64,000 nt of DNA from Streptomyces lichenis. GTDB lineage: Bacteria; Actinomycetota; Actinomycetes; Streptomycetales; Streptomycetaceae. The notes below the pieces were generated by a model. That model did no database searches, was not told the DNA's origin, and saw only the letters and a program-made list of their open reading frames with translations. Position numbers and translations under genes: made by a program. Of the stretch, positions 1 to 8,134 are shown piece by piece. Every line of letters starts with the position of its first letter. Within the stretch, counting starts at the first letter, position 1. Where the stretch lies: contig NZ_JALPTH010000019.1 in assembly GCF_023218175.1 (NCBI RefSeq), forward strand, positions 94,544 to 158,543, read 5' to 3'.

Positions 1-1092
1 GCCGCGCTGACCGCCGACGCGGGCGCCCTGCGCGGGCTGCGCGCCGAGCTCGACCGGCGCGGCCTGGAGGTGGTCACCCTCAACGGCTTCCCCTACCAGG
101 GCTTCGGCTCCCGCGAGGTCAAGTACCGCGTCTACCAGCCCGACTGGACCCGCCCCGAACGCCTCGCCCACACCACCGACCTGGCCCGGCTGCTCGCCGC
201 CCTCCTCCCCGACGACACCTCCGAGGGCTCGGTCTCCACCCTCCCGCTCGCCTGGCGCACCCCCTTCGACGCCACCGCCGCCCGCACCGCGCACACCGCG
301 CTCACCACCCTGGCCGCCCGGCTGGACGCCCTGGAGGAACTCACCGGCAAGTCGGTCCGGATCGCCCTGGAACCCGAACCGGGCTGCACCGTGGAGACCA
401 CCGCCGACGCCATCGCCCCGCTCACCGCCGTGGGCAGCCCCCGTATCGGACTCTGCCTGGACACCTGCCATCTCGCCACCTCCTTCGAAGACCCGGCGAC
501 CGCTCTGGCCGCCCTCACCGCCGCGGGGATCGCCATCCCCAAGGCCCAGCTCTCCGCCGCCCTGCACGCCGAGCATCCGCACCTCCCCGAGGTGCGCCAG
601 GCGCTCGCCGCGTACGCCGAACCCCGCTTCCTCCACCAGACCCGCACCCTGGCCCGACCGCTCGGCCCCGGCGAGACACCCGCCGACGCCGGACTCCTCG
701 GCACCGACGACCTCGCCGAGGCCCTGGCCGGCAGCCCGGTCACCGGCAGCCCGGTCACCGGCGCGGCGGCCTCCGATGGCGCGGCCTCCGGTGGCCCGGT
801 CGCCCCGCTGCCGGACGGGAGACCCTGGCGGGCCCACTTCCACGTCCCCCTGCACCGGCCGCCCGACCCGCCGCTCACCTCCACCCTCCCCGTACTGCGG
901 GACGCCCTCGCCCGGCTGGTCGGCGGCCCGACGCCGCTGACCCGCCATCTGGAGGTGGAGACCTACACCTGGCAGGCCCTGCCGCCCGCGCTGCGCCCCC
1001 GCACCCGCGCCCGGCTCGCCGACGGGATCGCCGCCGAACTCACCCTCGCCCGCGACCTCCTCACCGACCTCGGCCTCAAGGAACTGCCATGA
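1..1092 (+). CDS. eboE: EboE-like TIM-barrel protein, 5'-partial
   Basis: The reading frame is open from the first base, so the gene starts upstream of the window; the first internal GTG at 70 is not a real start because in-frame coding continues to its left. The visible part (about 363 residues) contains the NGFPYQGF stretch and ELTGK/ALEPEPG segments of the xylose-isomerase-like TIM-barrel family called EboE (metabolite traffic protein). Ebo clusters are known to be involved in moving metabolites to the periplasm in cyanobacteria, algae and some other bacteria; the substrate is unknown. The stop overlaps the next start (ATGA), so translation is probably coupled to the EboF-like gene. A short low-complexity insert (repeated GSPVTG) lies near 730-765. 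Confidence 0.75.
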   Translation, partial: AALTADAGALRGLRAELDRRGLEVVTLNGFPYQGFGSREVKYRVYQPDWTRPERLAHTTDLARLLAALLPDDTSEGSVSTLPLAWRTPFDATAARTAHTALTTLAARLDALEELTGKSVRIALEPEPGCTVETTADAIAPLTAVGSPRIGLCLDTCHLATSFEDPATALAALTAAGIAIPKAQLSAALHAEHPHLPEVRQALAAYAEPRFLHQTRTLARPLGPGETPADAGLLGTDDLAEALAGSPVTGSPVTGAAASDGAASGGPVAPLPDGRPWRAHFHVPLHRPPDPPLTSTLPVLRDALARLVGGPTPLTRHLEVETYTWQALPPALRPRTRARLADGIAAELTLARDLLTDLGLKELP

Positions 1093-2528
1093 CGACCCCC
1101 ACCCCCGGCGGACCGGCGGACCCCGGCTCGCTGCCCTCGCAACTCCCCACCCCCCTCCTCGTGCTGGACGTCGTCGGCCTCACCCCCCGTCTGCTGGAGC
1201 ACATGCCCCGGCTGCGGGCCCTGGGCGACTCCGGCTCCCGGGCGCCGCTGAGCACCGTCCTGCCCGCCGTCACCTGCACCGCCCAGTCCACCTTCCTCAC
1301 CGGCGCCCTCCCCTCCAAGCACGGCATCGTCGGCAACGGCTGGTACTTCCGCGAACTCGGCGACATCCTGCTGTGGCGCCAGCACAACGGCCTGGTCTCC
1401 GGCGACAAGCTGTGGGACGCCGCCCGCCGCGCCCACCCCGGCTACACCGTGGCCAACATCTGCTGGTGGTACGCCATGGGCGCCGACACCGACATCACCG
1501 TCACCCCGCGCCCCGTCTACTACGCCGACGGCCGCAAGGAACCCGACTGCTACACCCGGCCACCCGACCTCCACGACGAACTCACCGAACTGCTCGGCAC
1601 CTTCCCCCTCTTCCGCTTCTGGGGTCCCGGCGCCGACCTGGTCTCCAGCCGGTGGATCATCGACGCCACCCGCCACATCCTGCGCACCCGCGCCCCCGAC
1701 CTCGCCCTGTGCTACCTCCCCCATCTCGACTACGACCTCCAGCGGTACGGACCCGAGGACCCCCGCTCTCACCGGGCCGCCGCCGAACTCGACGCCGCCC
1801 TGCCCCCGCTGCTCGCCGACGCCGCCGCCCAGGGGCGCACCGTCGTCGCCCTCTCCGAATACGGCATCACCCCGGTCAGCCGGCCCGTGGACATCAACCG
1901 GGTGCTGCGCCGCGCCGGGCTGCTGGAGGTGCACACCCAGGACGGCATGGAATACCTCGACCCCATGGCCTCCCGGGCCTTCGCCGTCGCCGACCACCAG
2001 CTCGCCCATGTCTACGTCCGCCGACCCGAGGACCTGGACACCGTGCGCGCCGCCCTCGCCGAGGTGCCCGGCGTCGAACGGCTGCTGGACGACCAGGGCA
2101 AGAAGGCCCACGGCCTGGACCACCCGCGCTCCGGGGAGCTGGTCGCCGTCGCCGAACCCGACGCCTGGTTCACGTACTACTACTGGCTCGACGACACCCG
2201 CGCCCCGGACTTCGCCCGGCTGGTGGAGATCCACCGCAAACCCGGCTACGACCCGGCGGAGCTCTTCATGGACCCCGAGGACCCCTATGTGCGGCTACGG
2301 GCCGCGACAGCCCTGGCCCGCAAGAAGCTCGGGCTGCGCTACCGGATGGCGGTGGTCCCCCTGGACCCCTCGCCTATTCGCGGCAGCCATGGACGCCTTC
2401 CCGCGAGCGACGACGACGGTCCGCTGATCGTGTGCTCCACCCCGCGCTCCCTGCCCGGCCGCGTCGCGGCCACCGATGTGAAAGCCCTGCTGCTGGACCT
2501 GGCCGGCCTCACCGCCACCGCCTCCTGA
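1089..2528 (+). CDS. eboF: EboF-like alkaline phosphatase/nucleotide pyrophosphatase family protein
   Basis: A 479-residue protein of the type I phosphodiesterase/nucleotide pyrophosphatase (alkaline phosphatase superfamily) fold. The N-terminal DVVGL metal-binding segment is followed by VTCTAQSTFLTG, which carries the expected Thr nucleophile, then PSKHGIVGNGW. A later HLDYDLQRYG and the DHQLAHVYV region supply typical metal-ligand Asp/His residues. It lies 3' of eboE with a 4-bp overlap, the gene order seen in Ebo clusters where this family is EboF. No signal peptide is visible, so it is probably cytoplasmic. The substrate is not known; the family hydrolyses phosphodiesters or phosphoesters. 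The family call is firm, the Ebo role is inferred from gene order. Confidence 0.75.
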   Translation: MTTPTPGGPADPGSLPSQLPTPLLVLDVVGLTPRLLEHMPRLRALGDSGSRAPLSTVLPAVTCTAQSTFLTGALPSKHGIVGNGWYFRELGDILLWRQHNGLVSGDKLWDAARRAHPGYTVANICWWYAMGADTDITVTPRPVYYADGRKEPDCYTRPPDLHDELTELLGTFPLFRFWGPGADLVSSRWIIDATRHILRTRAPDLALCYLPHLDYDLQRYGPEDPRSHRAAAELDAALPPLLADAAAQGRTVVALSEYGITPVSRPVDINRVLRRAGLLEVHTQDGMEYLDPMASRAFAVADHQLAHVYVRRPEDLDTVRAALAEVPGVERLLDDQGKKAHGLDHPRSGELVAVAEPDAWFTYYYWLDDTRAPDFARLVEIHRKPGYDPAELFMDPEDPYVRLRAATALARKKLGLRYRMAVVPLDPSPIRGSHGRLPASDDDGPLIVCSTPRSLPGRVAATDVKALLLDLAGLTATAS

Positions 2529-2595
2529 ACACCTCGGGAAACCGTCGAAGTCCACTGAAGCAGACCCCACTGACAATCGAGTCTGGAGCCAGCCC

Positions 2596-3648
2596 ATGCC
2601 CCACACCCCCCGCGACCGCGACCCCGAACTCGCCCACCGGCTCAGCAGGCGCGGCATGCTCGGCGTCGCCGCCGGCGCCACCGCCGCGGCCCTGCTCCCC
2701 ACCACGGCGGTCTCCGCCACCGCGGCCGCCCCCGCCGCCGCCCCGGCGCCCGGCCGGGGACGCCCCGTACTGCCGCCCGGCCGGCTCGGCGTCCAGCTCT
2801 ACTCGCTCCGCGACAAGGTCTCCACCCTCGGCTTCGCCGCGGTCTTCCGGGAGCTGGCGCTCTACGGCTACGACGAGGTCGAGTACGCCGGCTACACCCA
2901 GGGCTCCGCAGGACCCATCACCCTGGCCCAGCTCCGGCGGCTCACCCGCGACCACGGGCTGAACGCCATCGGCAGCCACGTCAACTACTACGACGACGGC
3001 AACCCGAACGCGTACAGCTTCGCCCAGAACCTCACCAAGGTCCTCGACGAGGCCGAGGCCCTCGGCCTGAAGCACATCGGCACCGCCTCCGGTCCCTGGC
3101 GCTACGGCGCCACCGTGGACGGCTGGAAGCGCTGCGCCGAGGACTTCAACCACTACGGCGCCGAGGCCAGGAAGCGCGGCATGAAGTTCTACCAGCACAA
3201 CCACGCCGAGGAGTTCTCCTTCGCCACCGACCGGCCGGACGTCCGCCTCTACGACGTGCTGCTCGCCGAGACCGACCCGGACCTGGTCCATCTGGAGATG
3301 GACATCTACTGGGCGTACGCGGGCGCGTTCCGCTTCGGCCGGCGCCCGGACGGTGTCCCGGCGCCGTTCGACCCGCTGGACTACGTCCTGCGCGCCCCGG
3401 ACCGCTACCCGCTGTTCCACGTCAAGGACGGCCGACGGGACATCGCCGAACGCGACGGCTACCGCATGGTGGACGTCGGCGACGGCGACATCGACTACCG
3501 GCGCTTCCTCACCGCCGTGGGCCGCACCCCCGGCGGCCGCCGCGACCACCACTGGCAGGCCGAGCACGACAACCCGGCCGACTCCTTCGCGTTCGCCCGC
3601 AAGTCCAGCGCCCATCTGCACGCGCTGCGCGAACGCGGCGGCCGCTGA
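2596..3648 (+). CDS. Tat-exported sugar phosphate isomerase/epimerase-like TIM barrel
   Basis: A 350-residue protein starting at ATG 2596. The N-terminus has a twin-arginine signal: SRRGMLGVAAGAT followed by a hydrophobic Ala-rich stretch and an Ala/Pro-rich linker to about residue 55. The mature part is an AP-endonuclease-2/xylose-isomerase-like TIM barrel, recognisable from LGVQLYSLRD, YDEVEYAGY, the GSHVNYY segment, the EMDIYWAYAG metal/substrate segment and LFHVKDGRRD near the C-terminus. Proteins of this type act on sugars such as 3-keto-glycosides or inosose, but the substrate cannot be told from sequence. It follows eboF after 67 bp in the same direction, so it may belong to the same transcript, and its export fits a periplasmic Ebo-linked role. 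Confidence 0.75.
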   Translation: MPHTPRDRDPELAHRLSRRGMLGVAAGATAAALLPTTAVSATAAAPAAAPAPGRGRPVLPPGRLGVQLYSLRDKVSTLGFAAVFRELALYGYDEVEYAGYTQGSAGPITLAQLRRLTRDHGLNAIGSHVNYYDDGNPNAYSFAQNLTKVLDEAEALGLKHIGTASGPWRYGATVDGWKRCAEDFNHYGAEARKRGMKFYQHNHAEEFSFATDRPDVRLYDVLLAETDPDLVHLEMDIYWAYAGAFRFGRRPDGVPAPFDPLDYVLRAPDRYPLFHVKDGRRDIAERDGYRMVDVGDGDIDYRRFLTAVGRTPGGRRDHHWQAEHDNPADSFAFARKSSAHLHALRERGGR

Positions 3649-3657
3649 GCCCGGGGC

Positions 3658-4638
3658 TCAGCCCGCCCCCCGGGCGGTCTCGGCGCGCAGCGCGGCCAGC
3701 AGCCAGTCATGGAGGGTGCCCGGCACCGGGACCGGCGGCCCGGACGGAGGCGAGACCACCTCGGTGACCAGCTCCCAGTAGCGGTCGATCCGGGGATCCG
3801 CGGTCAGCCGGCCGGCCAGCGCCCGGCGGAAGTCCGCGGTGTCCCGCACCCCGCGCGCACCGGCATAGGCGGCGGCGAAGCAGTCCAGCGCCCCGCCGGC
3901 GTGCGGCCCCCGCCCCGCCCGCATCTCGGCCGCCGCCAGCCCGTACGCCTCGGTCAGGCCCGCGTACAGCACCGCCGGGCGGTAGCCCTCCGCGGTGCTG
4001 TGCGCGGCCGGCTGCGGCAAGGCCCCACCCCCGCAGGGCGCGGAGACGAAGGCGTGCAGCCGGGCGAAGGCGAGCACCTGGGCGGGGGACGGATCGTCCG
4101 GCGGCTCGGGAACCGCCTGCTCGACCACCGCCGAGCGCAGCCGGGCCGGCAGCCGCGGCGGCAGCCAGCCGCGCCAGAACCGGGCCAGCGGGGCGGTACT
4201 GGGCGGCGACGCCAACGCGCCCACCAGCAGCAGCCGTTCGGCGCGCTCCTCGGCCGGGCCGGTGGCCACCACCCGTAGCGCCGCCTCCCGCCAGCGCAGC
4301 GCGGCCAGCCGACCGCCGACCTCCACCAGCCGCCGGTCGGCCACCTCCGCCAACGCCGCCCCGTCCGCGTCCCCGCCGGAGTCCACCCCGGACTCGATCA
4401 GCCGCCGCACCTCCGGCACCGGCACGTCCAAGGCCCGCAGCGCCCGGATGAACCGGAGCCGGCCCAGCGCGTCCACCCCGAACCGCCGGTGCCCGCCGGA
4501 CGTACGGGCGCCCTCGGGCAGCAGCCCGCGATCGGAGTAGAAGCGGACGGTCTTGACGGTGACCCCGGCCCGCTCGGCCAGTTCGCCGATGCTCCACCGG
4601 TCACCCTCGTCTCCGGCCGGATGGGGCGCGGCACACAC
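3658..4638 (-). CDS. MerR family transcriptional regulator with long C-terminal domain
   Basis: A 326-residue regulator starting at GTG 4638; no later in-frame start leaves the helix-turn-helix whole. Residues 15-85 form the MerR winged HTH: SIGELAERAGVTVKTVRFY, then DRGLLPEGARTSGGHRRF and LRFIRALRALDVPVPEVR. The C-terminal 240 residues are Ala/Arg-rich and probably hold the effector or dimer domain; no Cys cluster typical of metal sensors is seen. Its ribosome binding site (GGGAGG) lies inside the operator-like dyad at 4644-4665, so the protein may control its own expression as well as the divergent hydrolase gene. It ends 9 bp from the converging upstream gene, with no visible terminator between. 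Confidence 0.85.
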   Translation of the reverse strand: MCAAPHPAGDEGDRWSIGELAERAGVTVKTVRFYSDRGLLPEGARTSGGHRRFGVDALGRLRFIRALRALDVPVPEVRRLIESGVDSGGDADGAALAEVADRRLVEVGGRLAALRWREAALRVVATGPAEERAERLLLVGALASPPSTAPLARFWRGWLPPRLPARLRSAVVEQAVPEPPDDPSPAQVLAFARLHAFVSAPCGGGALPQPAAHSTAEGYRPAVLYAGLTEAYGLAAAEMRAGRGPHAGGALDCFAAAYAGARGVRDTADFRRALAGRLTADPRIDRYWELVTEVVSPPSGPPVPVPGTLHDWLLAALRAETARGAG

Positions 4639-4641
4639 GTC

Positions 4642-4672
4642 TTGAACCTCCCTCAGGGGGAGTTCCTACCGT
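4642..4672 (+). promoter_or_regulatory. MerR-type promoter/operator for the hydrolase gene
   Basis: TTGAAC (4642-4647) and TACCGT (4667-4672) are separated by 19 bp, the overlong spacer typical of MerR-activated promoters. An imperfect dyad (GAACctCCC...GGGggAGTTC, 4644-4665) sits between the boxes. The element lies directly upstream of the merR-like gene on the other strand and 57 bp before the hydrolase start. The call is from pattern and context only. Confidence 0.6.
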
Positions 4673-4728
4673 AGCCGCGCGCGGACGGCCGCAGGGGCCG
4701 GGACCCCGCGCAGGAGAGGGGGACTCCC

Positions 4729-6252
4729 ATGGCGGAGCAGCCCATGACGGAGCAGCCCATGACGGAGTCGATGGCGTTCATCTTGGTGCCGGATGCGTTC
4801 ACCGGGGGATGGGTCTGGGCGGAGACGACGGCCCTGCTGCGGGAGGCGGGTGCGGCGGCGTACCCGGCCACCCTGACCGGCACCGACCTGGCGGCACACA
4901 CCGATGACGTACTGAGAGTGCTCGACGCCCTGACCGAGGAGCGGATCGTGCTGGTCGGGCACGGCTACGGCAACCAGCCCGCGACCGCCGCCGCCCACCG
5001 GCGCCCGGAGCGGATCGCCCGGGTGGTGCATGTGGACGCGGGGCTGCCGAGGAACGGGGTGGCGCCACTGGCCGCGATCGCCGACGAGCAGACCCGGGCC
5101 CGGCTGCTCGGCGGGGAAGGGGCGTCCGGGACCGCCCCGCGTTCCGTACCACCGCCCGGGCCCGGCGAGTGGGGCCGCCTCGGCAGCACCGAGGGCGTAC
5201 CGGCCGCCGCGCTCGCCCGGCTGGCGGAGCGGGCGTCCCCGCAGCCGGCAGCCACCCTCACCCGGCCGCTCCGGCTCACCGGAGCCACCGCCCCGCCGCC
5301 GGACACCGCGATCCTCTGCACCGCGAGCGGCGTGAGCATCGCCCTCCTGGAAGGGCTGCTCGGCCTGGGCGACCCGGACATGACGGCGCTGGCGAAAGCG
5401 CGGGCGGCCTTCTTCGAGCTGGCCACCGGCCACTGGCCGATGCTCTCCGTCCCCGACCAGCTCGCCGAGGTGCTGCTGCGCGCCGCCGCCGGACAGGGGC
5501 ACCGGCTGACCGCCCCGACCGAGGAGCAGCCGCCGGCCCATCTCCGGCCCTTCGTCCTGGAGGTCGCCGAGCGGCCCCGCGAGCGGCACGGCGCCGTCGA
5601 CCTCCACCTCCCGGACGGCCCCGGCCCCCGGCCGACGATCCTCTTCGTCCACGGCGGCCCGGTCCCCACCGACCTGAGGCCCACCCCCAGGCACTGGCCC
5701 GCTCATCTCGGCTACGCCCGGTACGCGGCCGAGCTCGGCGCGGTCGGGGCCGTGGTCGACCACGGGCTGCACCGGCTCGACGCTTATCCACGGGCCGCCC
5801 AGGACGTGGCCGACGCTCTCGGCCTGCTCCGCCGCGACCCCCGGGTGGACCCCGACCGGATCGCCCTGTGGATCTTCTCCGCGGGCGGGCTGCTCGCCGC
5901 CGACTGGCTCGACGGGCCGCCGCCGTGGCTGCGCTGCCTGGCCCTGACGTACCCGGTCCTCGCCCCGCTGCCCGGCTGGCCCGCGGTCGACGGCCGCTTC
6001 CGCCCAACCGAGGCGCTGGCCCGCGGCACCGGCACGCCTCCCGTCGTGCTGACCCGGGCGGGCCGGGAGGACGCCGCCATCGCGAACACCGTCTCCGCCT
6101 TCCTCGCGGCCGCCCGGGACACCGGAGCCCCGGTCGAGGTGATCGACGTCCCGCACGGGCGCCACGGCTTCGACACCCTGGACCACACCGAGGAGAGCCG
6201 GGATGCCGTCCGGCGGGCCCTGCACGCCGTCCTCGGCCGGCTGACGGCCTGA
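4729..6252 (+). CDS. Tandem alpha/beta-hydrolase protein, N-terminal domain lacking its nucleophile
   Basis: A 507-residue cytoplasmic protein with two alpha/beta-hydrolase folds. Domain 1 (about 15-240) begins with the AFTGGWVW oxyanion region, but its nucleophile elbow reads G-H-G-Y-G (residues 77-81), where the family has G-H-S-x-G; Ser to Gly is one base (AGC to GGC). Domain 2 (about 255-507) has the HGG oxyanion motif, Ser384 in a F-S-A-G-G elbow, and His479 in a HGFD motif, so it looks active. The N-terminus repeats MAEQPMTEQPMTES, giving several possible starts (4729, 4744, 4759); 4729 has the best ribosome site, GGAGAGGGGG at 4713-4722. It is divergent from and probably activated by the MerR regulator. 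The substrate is unknown. Confidence 0.75.
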   Translation: MAEQPMTEQPMTESMAFILVPDAFTGGWVWAETTALLREAGAAAYPATLTGTDLAAHTDDVLRVLDALTEERIVLVGHGYGNQPATAAAHRRPERIARVVHVDAGLPRNGVAPLAAIADEQTRARLLGGEGASGTAPRSVPPPGPGEWGRLGSTEGVPAAALARLAERASPQPAATLTRPLRLTGATAPPPDTAILCTASGVSIALLEGLLGLGDPDMTALAKARAAFFELATGHWPMLSVPDQLAEVLLRAAAGQGHRLTAPTEEQPPAHLRPFVLEVAERPRERHGAVDLHLPDGPGPRPTILFVHGGPVPTDLRPTPRHWPAHLGYARYAAELGAVGAVVDHGLHRLDAYPRAAQDVADALGLLRRDPRVDPDRIALWIFSAGGLLAADWLDGPPPWLRCLALTYPVLAPLPGWPAVDGRFRPTEALARGTGTPPVVLTRAGREDAAIANTVSAFLAAARDTGAPVEVIDVPHGRHGFDTLDHTEESRDAVRRALHAVLGRLTA

Positions 6253-6409
6253 GAACGCCGCCCCGGACACAAGCGGTGCCCGCCCCGGGACGCAGCGCGA
6301 GCGTGTTCCGTGCACCGCTCTGACCATCGGATATGCGGGTGAAGGGTGCCTCGGACCCCTGGTAGAGTTGTCGATGTCGCCGCGGGGAAGCCCGCGCGAC
6401 AGACACCTT

Positions 6410-6497
6410 GTCCGGGTGGCGGAATGGCAGACGCGCTAGCTTGAGGTGCTAGTGCCCTTTATCGGGCGTGGGGGTTCAAGTCCCCCCTCGGACACCA
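6410..6497 (+). tRNA. tRNA-Leu(GAG)
   Basis: An 88-nt class II tRNA with encoded CCA (6495-6497). The acceptor stem 6410-6416 pairs with 6487-6493, the discriminator is A6494, the anticodon stem CTAGC/GCTAG encloses loop TTGAGGT (6441-6447), and the anticodon is GAG (6443-6445). A long variable arm (GTGCCC...GGGCGT) and a GGGGG-TTCAAGT-CCCCC T arm fit tRNA-Leu, reading CUC/CUU codons. A TAGAGT hexamer at 6363-6368 may be its -10 box. Confidence 0.97.
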
Positions 6498-6500
6498 GCG

Positions 6501-6527
6501 AAGGCCCCAGCGAAAAGCTGGGGCCTT
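6501..6527 (+). terminator. Factor-independent terminator after tRNA-Leu
   Basis: A perfect 11-bp stem, AAGGCCCCAGC (6501-6511) with GCTGGGGCCTT (6517-6527), closes a GAAAA loop 3 nt after the tRNA CCA. Only a short T-run follows, as is usual in streptomycetes. Confidence 0.85.
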
Positions 6528-6563
6528 CTGCCGTGCTGTGACGCAGTCGATGCGACGGGGCTG

Positions 6564-6779
6564 CTACCAGTTGGCCTCGATGGCGCCGCCCTGGTCCCAG
6601 CCGCCCACGGCGATCTCGGAGCCGCCCGCGGACTCCAGGGACGCGAACTTGCCCTTGTTCCACTCCAGGGCGCCGAAGCTGCCGTGGTCGCGGTCGTCGT
6701 CGTTCGCGGCGGCGGGGACGGTACCGAGCGCCGTGGCGGCGGCGATGAGCGCGGCGCAGGCGAGGGCCTTCCTCAACAT
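6564..6779 (-). CDS. Small secreted protein of unknown function
   Basis: A 71-residue protein starting at ATG 6779, with a good ribosome site (GGAGG, about 7 nt upstream). The first 26 residues form a Sec signal peptide: LRK, a hydrophobic Ala-rich core, then a VPAAA cleavage site. The mature peptide of about 45 residues is acidic and Gly-rich (ANDDDRDHGSFGALEW ... GGWDQGGAIEANW), with no Cys. I do not recognise the family; similar tiny secreted proteins of unknown role are common in streptomycetes. It converges on the tRNA-Leu terminator. A longer in-frame extension to 6884 is rejected because the ribosome site and signal peptide fit the inner start. Confidence 0.6.
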   Translation of the reverse strand: MLRKALACAALIAAATALGTVPAAANDDDRDHGSFGALEWNKGKFASLESAGGSEIAVGGWDQGGAIEANW

Positions 6780-6921
6780 GGTGAATCCTCCGTGAGACGC
6801 ACCGCCCGGTCCGTCCGGGCGGGGTTCGGAGGGAGGGGTTCCCGCGTTCCGGGGCAGCGGCGCGCGTGTCGCTGCCGATCCCACCCTTTCGAGCGGGTCC
6901 GGTCAGCGCAGTCGGCCGGTG

Positions 6922-7168
6922 TCAGGCCGGCCGGCGGCGTACCAGGTCGTGCAGCCGGCCGCCGGTGTCGGCGGGCGGGGCGGCGGATCAGGGCCTGGGC
7001 GATCATCAGCCGCCGGCGCCGGCCGCCCGGGATCCCGGCGCCGCCCGCGACCATGGTGTGCGGGCCCATCGGCATCCGCCGGAGGTCCTCCGCCTGCCCG
7101 GCGTGCAGCCCGGCGAGCTCCACCGCAGCCCATACCTCCTCCTGGGTGTACGGCTCGGAGCCGGCCAC
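6922..7168 (-). pseudogene. Remnant of NHLM-type bacteriocin-export ABC transporter ATPase
   Basis: Reading down from 7168, one frame gives QEEVWAAVELAGL, MPMGPHTMV, a decayed signature loop (IPGGRRRR where LSGGQRQR is expected) and LMIAQALIRRP. These match the C-terminal ATPase of NHLM bacteriocin system ABC transporters, where the next expected text is a Walker B. Instead the sequence changes frame and gives ADTGGRLHDLVRRRPA and a stop at 6922-6924, which fits the C-terminus of the same family. About 100 residues with Walker B and the switch His are missing at the junction. No start, no membrane part and no Walker A are present nearby. This is a deleted, frameshifted remnant; no lanthipeptide-type precursor or synthetase is seen in the window. 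Confidence 0.6.
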
Positions 7169-7309
7169 GGCTCCAGGGAGGGGGCCACCTCTTCACCCGA
7201 ACGGCGGGCACGCGGGGTGTTCGTACGCCTACACCGCTTCCGGCCGGGCACTCGCCGGGGTCCATGAGACGTCCGCGGTCGCAGTCCGCGGCCCGGAGGG
7301 AGGCGCCCG

Positions 7310-8134
7310 ATGACCGCTCGCGCGGCGGATGGACCGAGCAGACCCGCCCAAGGACCGCACGGGGCCGACGGCGGTCCGCACGGGCTGGCCGAGATGCAGG
7401 CCGTGGTGTTCGACACGGACGGGGTCATCACCGACTCGGCCCGGCTGCACGCCGCCGCCTGGCAGGCCGCCTTCGACGCCTGGCTGGCCGCCCACCCGCC
7501 CGCCGACCCCGCCCGGCGCGGCCCCTTCGACCCGGTCGCCGACTACGCGCGGTACGTGGACGGCAAGTCGCGGCTCGACGGTGCCGCCGCCTTCCTGGCC
7601 TCGCGGGTGCCGGAGCCCGACCGCGCCACCGTGGAGGCGGTCGCCGCCGACAAGGAGCGCCGCTACACCGCGCTGCTGCGCGAGCGGGGCGCCGACGCCT
7701 TTCCCGGCACCGTGCTGCTGCTGAGGGAGCTGCGCCGTACCCGGACCCCGCTGGCCGCCGCCTCCGCCTCCCGGCACGCCCGCGCGGTGCTCGCCTCCGC
7801 CCATGTCCTCGGGCTCTTCGACGCCCTGGTGGACGGGGTGGAGTCGGCCCGCCTCGGGCTGCCCGGCAAACCGCAGCCCGCCCTCTTCCTGGAGGCGGCC
7901 CGGCGGCTCGGCGTCCCACCCGGCCGCTGCGCCGTGGTGGAGGACGCCACCGCCGGGGTCGCGGCCGCCCGGCGCGGCGGCTTCGGCCTGGTGGTCGGGG
8001 TGGACCGCAGCCCCGGCCAGGAACTGGCCCCCGAGCTGCGCCGGTACGGCGCCGACCTGGTCGTGTCCGACCTCTCCGCGCTGCTGCCCGAGCCCCCGGC
8101 CCGGCCGCCGCACCCGCCCGGGGCACCCCGGTGA
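7310..8134 (+). CDS. HAD-family beta-phosphoglucomutase-like hydrolase
   Basis: A 274-residue HAD superfamily protein with ribosome site GGAGGGAGG before ATG 7310. The first 28 residues are a disordered Pro/Gly tail. Motif I is FDTDGVITDS (Asp35 nucleophile, Asp37 acid/base), the helical cap includes DYARYVDGKSRLDG, motif II is AAASASRHA, and motif III/IV are GKPQPALFLEAA and VVEDATAGVAAARRGGF. These are hallmarks of the beta-phosphoglucomutase/phosphatase subgroup. The stop overlaps the GH65 start (GTGA). In such pairs the phosphorylase releases beta-glucose 1-phosphate and the HAD enzyme converts it to glucose 6-phosphate; that role is inferred from pairing. Confidence 0.85.
   Translation: MTARAADGPSRPAQGPHGADGGPHGLAEMQAVVFDTDGVITDSARLHAAAWQAAFDAWLAAHPPADPARRGPFDPVADYARYVDGKSRLDGAAAFLASRVPEPDRATVEAVAADKERRYTALLRERGADAFPGTVLLLRELRRTRTPLAAASASRHARAVLASAHVLGLFDALVDGVESARLGLPGKPQPALFLEAARRLGVPPGRCAVVEDATAGVAAARRGGFGLVVGVDRSPGQELAPELRRYGADLVVSDLSALLPEPPARPPHPPGAPR

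Noticed and set aside
1373..2962. 529-residue Arg/Pro-rich frame over eboF
   Set aside because: Shadow of the phosphatase-family gene in the same region; no domain, implausible composition.
6919..8130. In-frame extension upstream of the GH65 protein
   Set aside because: It overlaps the whole HAD gene in another frame and has Arg/Pro-rich shadow composition; GTG 8131 gives the usual GH65 N-terminus.
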